Positions 49,601 through 58,699 are shown, counted from the first letter of the stretch. The stretch: DNA of 64,000 nt from Pseudomonas serboccidentalis (GCF_028830055.1 NZ_CP101655.1:2436051-2500050), one strand, 5' to 3'. Numbers and translations: made by a program. Notes: a model not told the origin generated them from the letters alone.

Positions 49601-52600
49601 GGCGGTGTGATCGGCGGGGCGGGCACCCTGACCAAGAACGGTCTGGCCGACGTGACGCTGTCCGGCAACAACACCTTCAGCGGCACCTTTGACGTGTTGT
49701 CCGGCAGCCTGACCACCCTGGGTGGCACGGCATTGGGCAATAACGCCACGGTCAACCTGGGCGGCGGCGCAGCGCTCAATCTCGGCGCCTCGGGCAGCCT
49801 CGCCAGCCTGACCGGCAGCGGTACGGCGTTGGTTGGCACCGGCAACACGTTGAGCCTCGGCGGCAACAACGCCAGCAGCACCTTCGCCGGTGTCCTCAGC
49901 GGGGCCGGCGACCTGACCAAACTCGGCACTGGCACCCTGACCCTCAGCGGCATCAGCGACCTGACCGGCGACACCAACGTCAACGCCGGCACCTTGCAGG
50001 TCAACGGTTCGCTGGCCAGCGGCAACGTGCTGGTCAACAGCGGTGGTACCCTCGGTGGCAGCGGCACCTTGACCGGTGCGGTGACAGTGGCCGACGGCGG
50101 GCATCTGGCGGGCGCGACCGGCAGCACCTTGTCGGTGGATTCGCTGGTGCTCAACGGCAATTCCAACTTCGACGTCGGCCTCGGCGTACCGGTCGCCGGT
50201 GGCGGCAATGCGCTGGTCAATGTCGGCGGCAACCTGACCCTCGACGGTAACCTCAACGTCAGCGACATCGGTGGTTTTGGCAGCGGCGTGTATCGCCTGA
50301 TCAACTACACCGGCGGCCTGACCGACAACGGCCTGCTGATCGGCACGGTGCCGGGCAGCGTCACGCCGGGCGATCTGACCCTGCAAACCGCGCTGGCCAA
50401 CCAGATCAACCTGCTGGTTATCGCACCGGGCGTCACCGTGCAGTTCTGGGACGGCAACCAACTGGTGGCCAACGGTTCGGTGGATGGCGGCAGCGGTACC
50501 TGGGGCACCGGCACCACCAACTGGACCGATGTCAACGGCACCACGAATCAGGCCTGGACCAACAACTTCGCAGTGTTCCAGGGCACGGCGGGCACTGTGA
50601 CCGTCAACGGCGCGCAAACCATCACTGGCATGCAGTTCGTCACCGACGGCTACAGCCTGCAGAGCGGCACGGCGGGTTCGCTGAATCTGGTCAACGGTTC
50701 GCTGGGCAATACCTCGGTGCGGGTCGATCCAAACGTCATTGCGACCGTCGGCGTGGCACTCAACGGCACCGGCACCCTTGGCAAATACGACAGCGGTACG
50801 CTGGTGCTCAACGCCGCCAACGGCTACACCGGTGGCACTGCGCTCAACGGCGGCAAGATCGTCGTCGGCAACAATGCGGCGCTCGGCACCGGCGTGCTGA
50901 CCGCTGCGGACGGCACGGCGCTGGACAGCAACGCGGCGGTCAGTCTCGCCAATAACGTGGCGCTCAACGGTGGCCTGAGCGTCGCCGGCAGCAACGCCTT
51001 GACCCTCGACGGTGTGGTCAGCGGTGCGGGCAGCCTGATCAAGACTGGCGCGTCGAGCCTGACCCTCAACGGCAGCAACACCTACAGTGGTGGCACTCAA
51101 CTCGCTGGCGGCACGCTGGTGCTGGGTAACAACAGCGCAATCAGCAGCGGCGCACTGAGCGTGACCGGCAACGGCACCCTCGACAGCACCTCGGCGCTGC
51201 AACTGGCGAATGCCGTCAACCTCGGTGCGCAACTGACCCTGGCCGGCAACCAGAACACCACGTTGCTGGGCGCCGTCACCGGCACCGGCAGTCTGGTGAA
51301 AAACGGCAGTGGCGATCTGCTGCTCAGTGGCGCCAACACCTACAGCGGCGGCACCACGCTGAACGGTGGCAGCACCACGGGCGACACCAGCAGCCTGCAA
51401 GGCGCCATCGTCAACAACGCGGCGCTGACCTTCGCGCAAAACGCCGACGGCAGCTACACCGGCACCCTTACCGGCAGCGGTACGTTGAACAAAACCGGCA
51501 CTGGCCAGCTGCTGCTGACCGGCAACAACACCTTCACCGGCGACACCTCGGTACAGGATGGCAACCTGATCGTCAACGGCGTGCTCAACAGCGCCAACGT
51601 CAATGTCGCCAGCGGCGCGACAGTCGGCGGTAGCGGGCAACTGGGTGGCAACGTGCAACTGGCCAGCGGCGCGACGCTGACCGGTGGCGGCACCGCCACA
51701 CCATTGTCGGTCGGTGCGCTGGCACTGTCATCGGGCACCAATCTGGACTTCAGCCTCGGCTCGGCCGCAAGTTCCACCACGGTGGTCAACGTCGGCGGCA
51801 ACCTGACCCTCGACGGCACGCTGAACATCAGCAACGCCGGCGGCTTCGGCACCGGGGTCTATCAACTGTTCCGCTACGGCGGCAGCCTGACCGACAACGG
51901 TCTGGTCTACGGCAGCCTGCCGGTATCGGCGGCCAACCTGACCCTGCAAACCGCGATTGCCAATCAGGTCAACCTGCTGGTGCAGGGTACCCCGGGTGAA
52001 GTGCAGTTCTGGAACGGCGGCACCACCAACCCTGATGGCAGCATCGGCGGCGGCAGTGGCGTGTGGGGCCCAGGGACCAACTGGACCGATCCGAGCGGTA
52101 CGCAAGCCTTGGCGTCCAATGGTCAGTTCGCCGTGTTCGGCGGCCAGCCAGGTGTCGTCACCGTGCAGGGCAATCAAAACTTCACCGGCCTGCAATTCCT
52201 TACCAGTGGCTACAGCGTGGTTCCGGGGGCTGGCGGTACGCTGACGCCGGTCAATGGTGCCGATGGCAGTCTGGCGCCGGTGCGGGTGAATGCCGGCGCC
52301 AGCGCTGAAATCTCCGCACCGCTGGTGGGTACGGGAGGTATCGAGAAACTCGATTCCGGCACCTTGATTCTCTCGGCTGCCAATACCTACAGCGGTGGCA
52401 CCACGGTCAGCGGCGGTACGCTGATCGGTAACACCACCAGCCTGCAAGGCAACATCACCGACAACGCCTTGCTGGTGTTTCAGCAGAATGTCGATGGCCA
52501 GTTCAATGGCATTCTCAGCGGTACCGGGGAGCTGGCCAAACGTGGCACCGGCACCTTGTTGCTGACTGGCAACCAGCCATTCAGCGGCACTGTCGCGGTC

Positions 52601-54178
52601 GATCAAGGCCTGCTGCAAGTCGGCAGTCGTGCGGCCCGGGCGTCGCTGGGCGGGCAGGTCACCGTCGCCAACGGCGCAGGCCTGAGCGGTAATGGCAGCG
52701 TTGGTTCGGTACTCAACCACGGTGTGGTGGCTTCCGGTGGCGCTGACGGCACCTTGAGCGTGGCCGGCAACCTGACCAACGCCAGCGACGGTGTGTTGGC
52801 GCTGACGGTCAGCTCGCCGACCGCCACGCCACTGGCGGTGGGTGGCACGGCAGCCCTGAGTGGTGGTCTGGTGGTCAACAGCCTTGCGCCGTTCACCGGC
52901 AACACCACTTACTCGCTGATCACTGCGGGCGGCGGCGTGACCGGCACCTTCAGTGCGGCCGATCTGCCGCAGTACGCGTTCCTCAGCAGCTCGCTGGTCT
53001 ACGGTGCCGATTCGGTCAACCTGACCGTGAGCCGCAACGGCAACTCGTTCGCCGACGTCGCTGCCACGGGTAACCAGCGCGGCACGGCCACGGCACTGAC
53101 GAACAACGGGGCGGCCGGTGCGGCGCTGCAGAACCAGATCGTCAACCTCAGCGTGGCCGGGGCGCGCAATGCCTTCGACAGCCTCTCCGGGGAAATCCAC
53201 GCCAGCACCGCAAGCGCCATGCTCGAAGACTCGCGCTTCATCCGCGAGGCGGTCAACGACCGCATGCGCCAGCCGTCGTGCAGCGCTTTGGATGATCCAC
53301 GCAGAACCCTGGCACCGAGCGACACCCAACTGAGCAGCAACGGTTGCCACGAGGAAATGGTCGGCTGGATTCGGGCCATCGGTGCCTGGGGTGACATGGG
53401 CGGCGACAGCAACACGGCGAAAGTCGATCGCAACCTCGGCGGTTTCATGCTCGGCACCGACAAGGCGCTGGACGACACCTGGCGTGCCGGGATGGCCGCC
53501 GGTTACACCCGCAGCAACCTCAACGCGCATGATCGCAACTCCGATGCCAAGGTCGACAGCTACCACCTGGCCGGTTACCTGAACTCGCAGTTCGATGCAC
53601 TGGCGGTGCGCCTCGGCGCGGCTTACAGCTGGCACAGCATCGAGACCAAGCGCGATGTCAGCGTCGGCAGCTACAACGATCGTCTGAAGGCTGATTACGA
53701 TGCTCGCAGTGCTCAGGTGTTCGGTGAAGTGGGTTACGCGATCAACGCCGCCGGCGTTGCCATCGAACCGTTCGCAGGGCTCGCCTACGTCAACTACGAC
53801 AGCGACACGGCCAAGGAAAAAGGCGGAGTGGGGCGCCTGAAGGCCGACGCCGATCAGGACATCACCTACTCGACGCTCGGAGTACGCGTCGGCAAATTGG
53901 TGACCCTGGCCAACGGCAGCCAACTGACACCACGTGCCGCCATCGGCTGGCGCCATGCCTACGGCGACACCAAGCCTGACGCCGACCTGACCTTCATCGA
54001 CGGCGGCGCCTCGTTCAGCACCCAGGGCGTGCCGATTGCCAAGGACAGCGCGCTGCTCGAAGCCGGTATCGACTTCCAGGTCACCCCGACCGGCAAGCTG
54101 GGCATCGGTTATTCGGGCCAGGTGTCGAGCGACAACAACGACAGCGCGTTCAACATCAGCTTCAGTCAAAGCTTCTGA
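43655..54178 (+). CDS. Giant type V autotransporter adhesin with passenger repeats
   Basis: 3507 residues, GTG start at 43655 with AAGGAG 7 bases upstream. A signal peptide (VHLSVAGLLFGGVSAPALA) is followed by a beta-helix passenger built of about 24 repeats of some 86 residues (period 258 bp, e.g. 46210/46468/46726) with the pattern NTYSGGTTLNAGTLTVG ... ALGTGAL ... LTLGGVISGxGxLxKxG. Three longer (~220 residue) units at about 47990-48645, 50150-50810 and 51720-52370 share FAVFQGxAGTVTVNG and GGSGTW..TNWTD blocks. The C-terminal ~300 residues are an autotransporter barrel (GWIRAIGAWGDMGGD ... NISFSQSF, terminal Phe). Likely a cell-surface adhesin or aggregation factor; a protease or other catalytic domain was not seen. 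A terminator follows. Confidence 0.93.
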   Translation: MEARFGVALVSRFSPLSLAVHLSVAGLLFGGVSAPALATCSTAGSTVTCTGVPSLPLFLNNFSSATSGLTVNVNSGAQMNATLGGHVMDLTGVNITLNNSGTIDPALLGLVSVLSGGAFIGTGATSTVSVLNNASGIIRGTGMLLGLNLTSVDGLGIAVNNAAAGTTSITNNGTITSTGLSVGGITLADTPVVGVYGGSQVNMTNSSTGVINGRIAFETSAAGNTFTNAGAITGGVSMGASSTNTFTAITGSSVSVGDGVQISVGLGGLIGINLTFAPTGTVDGGAGGTNSLILQNPIGVGGGTTGVGTASSATYVNFNNLTINSGTWTLQGPLVSGATTLNGGVAQFNNNATFGSGVLTSNGGILQASNAGLNISNLISLGAGGVTVQGTNATTLSGVISGSGGLTKVGSGQLSLSAANTYLGNTTLNGGTVQLGNNLALSTGTLNVTGATTLSAPGTINLNNAISLGGTLTAGGTGALTLGGLITGSSGLTKTGTGSLTLSGANSGFTGTTTLSAGSLLVTNNDSLGSGALNTAAGTSLDSTANVTLANNIAMTGALNVLGSNALTLGGVLSGTGGISKSGSASLTLTGNNTNAGNTLLNAGSLFVGSNTALGTGALSAAAGTTLDATTAVTLANAVALAADLTIGGTQALGLSGVVSGAGNLIKNGTASLSLSGNNTYAGGTALNAGTLIVGSSTALGTGALTTAAGTTLDASTAVALTNAVSLGGNLNIGGSADLTLGGIVSGSGGLTKNGAANLILNGSNTFLGAIALNAGTLTAGTSTALGSGDITVGGVATLDSNAAVTLNNGIILNNSLGIGGSNALTLGGVISGTSQLVKNGAANLTLNGTNTYSGGTSLNAGSLTVGNGAALGTGDLSVDGAGTLNSSSAVTLSNNVILNANLTAGGANALTLGGVISGGSGLIKTGASSLTLSGNNTYTGTTALNAGSLIVGSNTALGTGALNASNGTTLDAGTAATLANNVNLGGTLTVGGSNALTLGGVVAGIGGLVKNGAAALTLNGANTYFGNTALNTGKLIVGSNTALGAGTLNAAANTTLDANTAVSLNNAMALAGALNIGGTADLTLTGLVSGAGSLVKSGTANLILNAANNYLGGTTLNAGTLTVGNSSALGSGALTVAGAATLDSNSPLVSLNNDVTLNAALTVGGTQNLTLGGVTSGTGQLIKDGAANLTLNGNNTFSGGTTLNAGTLTLGNANGLGSGALIVGGAATLDNSASFGIGNAITLNAGLTVAGNNDLSLNGIIDGAGSLTKNGLSDLTLAGSNTFTGALNIVSGSVTTLNTNALGATSGVNISAGAGLNLGSDASLGALTGSGSVQLTGSNTLTVGGGNVTSTFDGDLSGSGGLTKVGTGTLNLTGINGITGNTAINGGTVDLSGSLASAQVNVNTGGTLTGTGSALGTVNINNGGHLALSSGNTLSASSLVLGAGSNVDVALGTPSTSSLMNVGGNLTLDGNLNVTDAGGFGVGVYRVFNYTGSLTDLGLDVAGVPVGYGLGDLVVQTGVANQINVQVSAPNVNIRYWDGSQTIANGVVDGGSGTWNAVGTNWTDANGLVNQPWAGDFAVFQGVAGTVTVNGTQLFTGLQFVTDGYNLVNGTAGQLTAVNGTGGTTAVRVDPGVTGTLGVNIDGSGILNKLDSGTLVLNGANTYSGGTQLDGGKIIVGSNTALGSGTLTANAGTQLDSNTAVTLGNAATLNGNLTVVGSNALTLTGVIGGTGGLIKNGAANLTLGGNNAFLGPVALNAGGLILASNSALGSGTLNAAGGTTLDASSAVSLNNAVNLAGNVGVGGTADLTLAGTLNGAGSLTKSGAANLTLSGNNNFLGGVTLNAGTLTAGSNSALGLGNLTVAGASALDSSSVLSLGNNVLLNANLSNTGSNNLTLAGVVSGAGGLIKDGASNLTLNGINTYSGGTTLNAGTLTLGTGASMGSGALTVAGASTLDNSAPLVLANDVNLNANLSLAGNNNLTLGGVIGGAGTLTKNGLADVTLSGNNTFSGTFDVLSGSLTTLGGTALGNNATVNLGGGAALNLGASGSLASLTGSGTALVGTGNTLSLGGNNASSTFAGVLSGAGDLTKLGTGTLTLSGISDLTGDTNVNAGTLQVNGSLASGNVLVNSGGTLGGSGTLTGAVTVADGGHLAGATGSTLSVDSLVLNGNSNFDVGLGVPVAGGGNALVNVGGNLTLDGNLNVSDIGGFGSGVYRLINYTGGLTDNGLLIGTVPGSVTPGDLTLQTALANQINLLVIAPGVTVQFWDGNQLVANGSVDGGSGTWGTGTTNWTDVNGTTNQAWTNNFAVFQGTAGTVTVNGAQTITGMQFVTDGYSLQSGTAGSLNLVNGSLGNTSVRVDPNVIATVGVALNGTGTLGKYDSGTLVLNAANGYTGGTALNGGKIVVGNNAALGTGVLTAADGTALDSNAAVSLANNVALNGGLSVAGSNALTLDGVVSGAGSLIKTGASSLTLNGSNTYSGGTQLAGGTLVLGNNSAISSGALSVTGNGTLDSTSALQLANAVNLGAQLTLAGNQNTTLLGAVTGTGSLVKNGSGDLLLSGANTYSGGTTLNGGSTTGDTSSLQGAIVNNAALTFAQNADGSYTGTLTGSGTLNKTGTGQLLLTGNNTFTGDTSVQDGNLIVNGVLNSANVNVASGATVGGSGQLGGNVQLASGATLTGGGTATPLSVGALALSSGTNLDFSLGSAASSTTVVNVGGNLTLDGTLNISNAGGFGTGVYQLFRYGGSLTDNGLVYGSLPVSAANLTLQTAIANQVNLLVQGTPGEVQFWNGGTTNPDGSIGGGSGVWGPGTNWTDPSGTQALASNGQFAVFGGQPGVVTVQGNQNFTGLQFLTSGYSVVPGAGGTLTPVNGADGSLAPVRVNAGASAEISAPLVGTGGIEKLDSGTLILSAANTYSGGTTVSGGTLIGNTTSLQGNITDNALLVFQQNVDGQFNGILSGTGELAKRGTGTLLLTGNQPFSGTVAVDQGLLQVGSRAARASLGGQVTVANGAGLSGNGSVGSVLNHGVVASGGADGTLSVAGNLTNASDGVLALTVSSPTATPLAVGGTAALSGGLVVNSLAPFTGNTTYSLITAGGGVTGTFSAADLPQYAFLSSSLVYGADSVNLTVSRNGNSFADVAATGNQRGTATALTNNGAAGAALQNQIVNLSVAGARNAFDSLSGEIHASTASAMLEDSRFIREAVNDRMRQPSCSALDDPRRTLAPSDTQLSSNGCHEEMVGWIRAIGAWGDMGGDSNTAKVDRNLGGFMLGTDKALDDTWRAGMAAGYTRSNLNAHDRNSDAKVDSYHLAGYLNSQFDALAVRLGAAYSWHSIETKRDVSVGSYNDRLKADYDARSAQVFGEVGYAINAAGVAIEPFAGLAYVNYDSDTAKEKGGVGRLKADADQDITYSTLGVRVGKLVTLANGSQLTPRAAIGWRHAYGDTKPDADLTFIDGGASFSTQGVPIAKDSALLEAGIDFQVTPTGKLGIGYSGQVSSDNNDSAFNISFSQSF

Positions 54179-54197
54179 ATCATGGTCGAAGTACTTT

Positions 54198-54223
54198 AGC
54201 CGCCCGAAAGGGCGGTTTTTTTT
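54198..54223 (+). terminator. Intrinsic terminator after the autotransporter gene
   Basis: CCGCCC-GAAA-GGGCGG followed by eight T. It lies 20 bases after the stop, before the convergent 5-TM/OmpA gene. Confidence 0.95.
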
Positions 54224-54232
54224 GAAAGTCGA

Positions 54233-55600
54233 TCAGTTATCGCTGGGTGCCATGGTAGCTGGGACTTTATCAGGACATTTTTTGAGTCCGATTTTGCAGA
54301 AAACAAAATCACATACACTCATGTCTTTTTGGGGCGCTGGATCAGTGGAAGTCTGCTTTTCTGTTGGTTTCATCTGCAGTTTAAGTTCGATCTCAACACG
54401 CCGGTCTACAGCCAAGCACTCTTTTAGTTCGGCAGGGTTGAGTTCCCTGGAGCAATTGGACTTGGAAAGTAGTGAGCCTTGTCCGGAGCTTTTTATTTCA
54501 GACTCCGGAATGTCAGTTAATAGTCCATATTCTTTGAGTTCGGTGTGGACGCTGTTGGCTCGTCGAATGGATAAGTCAAAATTGGAGTCGCTATTTTTTG
54601 ATACGGGAACTCTATCTGTGTATCCAATGATTTTTGCCGATAGAATCTGTAAGTGGTCAGCATTCAACTTATTCTTTGTTTCGTCGCTGAAGACCTTCAG
54701 TTGAAGCTTCCCGTACTTGCTGATGTTGTCTTCGTAGGTGCCAAATAGCGTGTCGGAGTTGAGTGTGAGGCAGGTGTTGAAAGTAGTTTCTTTGTTAGTG
54801 GGTTTCAAGATCTTAAGTCCGCTACGATCGAGTTCGATTCGCGCCTTGGGCTTCCATCCATTGCCATCATGCGTAAGCAACTCTACAAGGCTTCGTTCGC
54901 CTAAACCGTGCCAGAGAACATTAAAATGGTGAACGATGTTAGTCTTTTTTCCATTTTCCGAGCAGCCATAAACGGAGATGTCGAATTCTTTTGCCACATC
55001 ATTAATGATTTTCTGATTATCTTCGCTCACTGCCAGTGAGACATTTTTTTGAGTAATGCCAATAAGTCCGAATGAGCTATCTATTATGATTCCAATAACA
55101 GGTACCGCCACGGTGAGTGGCAAGAATAAGGCAGTGAAAAAGATCACTATCCGCATGCGTGCTCTTTCACGTCGTTGCTTAATAGATGCTCTGGCGACAT
55201 CAGGCTTCCAGTGAATGATTGTTAGATATAGCAAGGCTCCACTAAATAAAGGGGCCAATAGAGATGAAGCGTCTTTCATGATGCAGGCCAAAAAAACTAA
55301 ACACCCAGCGAAAACCAAAAACATCACGGCCGCAAATAAACGAGCTCTGATGTGAGGTTCCTGGAAGAAAGAGACGAAAAAGTAAGCTCCTAGGAATCCA
55401 AAAAGCAGCCAGTAAACATACAAAATGCCGAAGCCTAAGGCGATAAAGATAAAGACAAGGCTATCTGCAACGGTTAAACCGGTTGGGAAAAAATTAATTA
55501 TAAAGGCACAGTAACCCCAGGTAATACAAACACCTAAAGCCACAATTAATTTTGCAGTGAGCGATCCATATTTTTCCACTGATGTGAGAAGTTCGGACAT
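54233..55600 (-). CDS. Orphan 5-TM inner-membrane protein with periplasmic OmpA-like domain
   Basis: 455 residues, clearly AT-richer than its neighbours (frequent AAT, TTA and ATT codons), suggesting recent transfer. Five membrane helices (about 16-37, 47-78, 88-107, 112-129, 149-173); the positive stretches FFQEPHIRARLF and KQRRERARMR fall on the cytoplasmic side, which puts the rest in the periplasm. Residues about 335-425 match the OmpA-C/MotB peptidoglycan-binding pattern (GYTDRVP ... LSIRRANSVHTELKEYGL ... ECLAVDRRVEIEL). A Cys-rich tail (VCDFVFCKIGLKKC) ends the protein. No motA/zorA-like or other partner is adjacent. Start has AAGGAAG 4 bases upstream. Function unknown. Confidence 0.75.
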   Translation of the reverse strand: MSELLTSVEKYGSLTAKLIVALGVCITWGYCAFIINFFPTGLTVADSLVFIFIALGFGILYVYWLLFGFLGAYFFVSFFQEPHIRARLFAAVMFLVFAGCLVFLACIMKDASSLLAPLFSGALLYLTIIHWKPDVARASIKQRRERARMRIVIFFTALFLPLTVAVPVIGIIIDSSFGLIGITQKNVSLAVSEDNQKIINDVAKEFDISVYGCSENGKKTNIVHHFNVLWHGLGERSLVELLTHDGNGWKPKARIELDRSGLKILKPTNKETTFNTCLTLNSDTLFGTYEDNISKYGKLQLKVFSDETKNKLNADHLQILSAKIIGYTDRVPVSKNSDSNFDLSIRRANSVHTELKEYGLLTDIPESEIKSSGQGSLLSKSNCSRELNPAELKECLAVDRRVEIELKLQMKPTEKQTSTDPAPQKDMSVCDFVFCKIGLKKCPDKVPATMAPSDN

Positions 55601-55720
55601 TTTCTTCCTTGAAATTCATATAAACGGGAGTAGGCGCAGGTCTGTGCGAAGACGCGGAAGTCTGGACGTTTACACGATGATGTCAATATGCCTTGTGCTA
55701 ATCGAAAGGTTGAAGGATCA

Positions 55721-55748
55721 CTGACCAACAGACCCGCTCTGCTAGAAT
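55721..55748 (+). promoter_or_regulatory. Sigma-70-type promoter of selD-selU
   Basis: CTGACC and TAGAAT with a 16-base spacer lie about 30 bases before the selD start. The -10 box matches consensus at 5 of 6 and the -35 at 4 of 6. Confidence 0.5.
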
Positions 55749-55777
55749 TCGCCCCATTCCCTGCCAGAGACCCTCTC

Positions 55778-56812
55778 ATGAGCGAGCCGATTCGTCTGAC
55801 CCAATACAGCCACGGTGCCGGTTGTGGCTGCAAGATTTCCCCGCAGGTGCTGGAAGTGATTCTGGCCGGTAGCGGTGCGCAAAACCTCGATCCGAAACTG
55901 TGGGTCGGCAATGCTTCGCGTGATGACGCGGCGGTCTACGAGATCGATGCCGAGCGCGGTGTGGTGTCGACCACCGATTTCTTTATGCCGATTGTCGACG
56001 ACCCGTTCGATTTCGGCCGGATTGCCGCGACCAACGCGATCAGCGACATCTACGCGATGGGCGGCGACCCGTTGATGGCGATTGCAATCCTCGGCTGGCC
56101 GGTGAATGTGTTGGCGCCGGAAGTCGCGCGGGAAGTGATTCGCGGCGGGCGTGCGGTGTGCGACGCTGCCGGCATTCCGCTGGCTGGTGGGCATTCGATC
56201 GATGCGCCGGAACCGATCTTCGGCCTGGCGGTGACCGGCCTTGTCGAAAAGCGCCACATGAAGCGCAACGACACCGCCACTGCCGGCTGCCTGTTGTACC
56301 TGACCAAACCGCTGGGCATCGGCATCCTCACCACCGCCGAGAAGAAGGGCAAATTGCGCCCCGCCGACGTCGGCGTGGCCCGCGACTGGATGTGCACCCT
56401 GAACAAGCCAGGCAGCCGTTTCGGCAAACTCGCTGGCGTCACCGCGATGACCGACGTCACCGGTTTCGGCCTGCTCGGGCATCTGGTGGAAATGGCCGAC
56501 GGCAGCCAGCTGACCGCACGCATCGGCTACAACCACGTGCCGCGTCTGGACAGCGTCGAGTACTACCTCGAACAGGGTTGCGTGCCCGGCGGCACCTTGC
56601 GCAACTTCGACAGCTATTCGAGCAAGCTCGGCCGTCTGCAGGAGCTGCACAAGCGCGTGCTGTGCGACCCGCAGACCAGCGGCGGCCTGCTGATTGCCGT
56701 TACCCCGCAAGGCAATGACGAGTTCCTCGCCGTGGCCGCCGAACTGGGCCTGAACCTGGCGCCGATCGGTGAGCTGGTTGAGCGACAGAGCCACGCAGTC
56801 GAGGTGATTTGA
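55778..56812 (+). CDS. selD: Selenophosphate synthase
   Basis: 344 residues. The active-site [11 protein letters not shown] motif has Cys16 (not selenocysteine) and Lys19. It makes selenophosphate from selenide and ATP, the selenium donor for tRNA selenouridine and selenocysteine. Its TGA overlaps the ATG of selU, so both genes are coupled. A promoter-like site is just upstream. Confidence 0.95.
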   Translation: MSEPIRLTQYSHGAGCGCKISPQVLEVILAGSGAQNLDPKLWVGNASRDDAAVYEIDAERGVVSTTDFFMPIVDDPFDFGRIAATNAISDIYAMGGDPLMAIAILGWPVNVLAPEVAREVIRGGRAVCDAAGIPLAGGHSIDAPEPIFGLAVTGLVEKRHMKRNDTATAGCLLYLTKPLGIGILTTAEKKGKLRPADVGVARDWMCTLNKPGSRFGKLAGVTAMTDVTGFGLLGHLVEMADGSQLTARIGYNHVPRLDSVEYYLEQGCVPGGTLRNFDSYSSKLGRLQELHKRVLCDPQTSGGLLIAVTPQGNDEFLAVAAELGLNLAPIGELVERQSHAVEVI

Positions 56813-57915
56813 TGTCACGCGACTGCACCGATTACCACGATATTTTCCTCAACGACCGGCCGCTGATGGATGCCCGTGCGCCGGTCGAGTTTCACAAAGG
56901 CGCATTCCCCGGTGTGGTCAATCTGCCGCTGATGAACGACATCGAGCGGCAGAAGATCGGCACCTGCTACAAGCAGCACGGTCAGCAGGCCGCCATCGAA
57001 CTGGGCCATCAACTGGTGTCCGGCGCGGTGAAGGCCGAGCGCATCCAGGCCTGGGCCGATTTCGCCCGGGCCCATCCTGAGGGTTATCTCTATTGTTTTC
57101 GTGGCGGCCTGCGCTCGCAGATCACGCAACAGTGGCTGCGTGACGAGGCCGGCATCGACTATCCGCGCGTCGGCGGCGGTTACAAGGCAATGCGCAACTT
57201 TCTGCTCGACACCCTTGAGCGAGCGATCAGCCAGTGTGATTTCGTCTTGTTGGGTGGCATGACCGGCACCGGCAAGACCGAGGTACTGGTGCAATTGCGT
57301 AACGGTCTGGATCTGGAAGGTCACGCCAATCATCGTGGTTCCAGTTTCGGCAAACGCGCCACCGGCCAACCGTCGAACATTGATTTCGAAAACCGTCTGG
57401 CCATCGACATCCTCAAGAAGCGCGATGCCGGTATCGAGCAGTTTGTGCTGGAAGATGAGAGTCGGGTGGTGGGCAGTTGTGCGCTGCCACTGCCGCTGTA
57501 TCAAGGCATGCAGCAGTACCCGATGGTCTGGCTGGAAGACAGTTTTGAGGACCGCGTGGAGCGGATCCTGCGCGACTACGTGGTGGACCTGTCGGCCGAG
57601 TTTTCGGCGGTGCATGGCGAGGACGGTTTTACCTTGTTCTCCGAGCGCTTGCTGGAAAGCCTGAACAACGTGCAGAAACGCCTCGGTGGCGAGCGGCATC
57701 GGCGGATGTTGCTGTTGATGGAAGATGCGCTGGCCGAGCAGGGGCGTAGCGGGGCGGTGGACTTGCACCGTGGCTGGATCGAAGGGTTGCTGCGCGAGTA
57801 TTACGACCCGATGTACGTGTTCCAGCGCGAAAAGAAGGGCGGGCGGATCGAGTTTGCCGGGGAGCGCGGTGCGGTGCTGGAGTATCTTCGCGAGCGGGTG
57901 AATCAGAAAGCTTGA
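56812..57915 (+). CDS. selU: tRNA 2-selenouridine synthase
   Basis: 367 residues: an N-terminal rhodanese domain with catalytic Cys95 ([12 protein letters not shown]) and a P-loop ([11 protein letters not shown], about 148-158). It replaces sulfur by selenium at the wobble 2-thiouridine of certain tRNAs, using selenophosphate from SelD. Also called MnmH/YbbB. The ATG at 56812 overlaps the selD stop. Confidence 0.95.
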   Translation: MSRDCTDYHDIFLNDRPLMDARAPVEFHKGAFPGVVNLPLMNDIERQKIGTCYKQHGQQAAIELGHQLVSGAVKAERIQAWADFARAHPEGYLYCFRGGLRSQITQQWLRDEAGIDYPRVGGGYKAMRNFLLDTLERAISQCDFVLLGGMTGTGKTEVLVQLRNGLDLEGHANHRGSSFGKRATGQPSNIDFENRLAIDILKKRDAGIEQFVLEDESRVVGSCALPLPLYQGMQQYPMVWLEDSFEDRVERILRDYVVDLSAEFSAVHGEDGFTLFSERLLESLNNVQKRLGGERHRRMLLLMEDALAEQGRSGAVDLHRGWIEGLLREYYDPMYVFQREKKGGRIEFAGERGAVLEYLRERVNQKA

Positions 57916-57936
57916 TGCTGCCATTGCTGGCCCCTT

Positions 57937-57998
57937 CGCGAGCAGGCTCACTCCTACAGGGGAATGCGCTCCAATTGTAGGAGTGAGCCTGCTCGCGA
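57937..57998. repeat. REP pair, GTAGGAGTGAGC family, outward orientation
   Basis: CGCGAGCAGGCTCACTCCTACA is followed after a short loop by TGTAGGAGTGAGCCTGCTCGCGA. The order of halves is reversed relative to the other copies of this family. It lies between convergent selU and the phosphatase gene. Confidence 0.9.
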
Positions 57999-58024
57999 TG
58001 GCGGCCGCAAAAACACCACCAGTC

Positions 58025-58699
58025 TCAAGTCGGGCAAGTCACCTTGCCGTTATCCAGCCCCTGCTTGTAGCTGTGGCTCTGCAAACTGGCCTTGCCGTTG
58101 TGCCAGGTCAGGGTCAGCACATACAGCGAATCGAAATCGCCGGCCGCCCAGTCATCGGTGATGGTCTGCTTTTCGCCGACGGCCTTGCCCGCGACCTCGT
58201 TGATCAGCTCCGGCAGATAGCCGTGCGACCACGCGGTGTAGATCGTTGAGTTGTGGTACTTGTCTTCAGTCAGTTCACGCGCCAGGTCGCTGGTGTCGTT
58301 GGCGGAAAACTCGATGTTCACCGGCAGGCCGAGCTTGATCGCGGCGGGGCTGATGGTCATTAGCGGGCGGATGTAGCTGTAGGAGTTGTCCAGCTCACCT
58401 TCCTCGACGTTGCGCGTCGGGTTGGCGGCGAACACGTAATCGGCCTTGCCGAATTTTTCCGGCAGCAGGGTCGACAACTCGATCGCGCGGTTCAGGCCCT
58501 GGCAGTTGAGCTGGCCGAGCCCGCCCGCAGGTTTTTCCGCGTGGCGCAGGAAGACCAGGGTCTGGGTGCCGTCCACCGGTTGTGCGCGAATCTGGCTCGA
58601 TTCCAGCGACAACGTCAGCGCACTCACTGCCAGCAGCGAGGGCAGGGCCACGTAGGCGCGATGTTTGAAGCGTTTGGCGAATCTCATGAGGTTCGTCAT
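58025..58699 (-). CDS. Periplasmic histidine phosphatase-family protein
   Basis: 224 residues: a signal peptide (YVALPSLLAVSALTLSLESSQIRA), then a phosphoglycerate-mutase-type core with the RHAEKP motif and a second His in AWSHGYLP. The RHxE version is typical of broad-specificity phosphatases and relatives. Start at 58699 or the second ATG at 58687. Substrate unknown. Confidence 0.82.
   Translation of the reverse strand: MTNLMRFAKRFKHRAYVALPSLLAVSALTLSLESSQIRAQPVDGTQTLVFLRHAEKPAGGLGQLNCQGLNRAIELSTLLPEKFGKADYVFAANPTRNVEEGELDNSYSYIRPLMTISPAAIKLGLPVNIEFSANDTSDLARELTEDKYHNSTIYTAWSHGYLPELINEVAGKAVGEKQTITDDWAAGDFDSLYVLTLTWHNGKASLQSHSYKQGLDNGKVTCPT

Noticed and set aside
47357..51658. A 1433-codon open frame antisense to the autotransporter gene, with others at 43610-46162 and 51728-54169
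   Set aside because: It mirrors the passenger repeats of the plus-strand gene in another frame; the product is low-complexity (Ala, Val, Gln, Gly runs) with no start signal, signal peptide or domain pattern.
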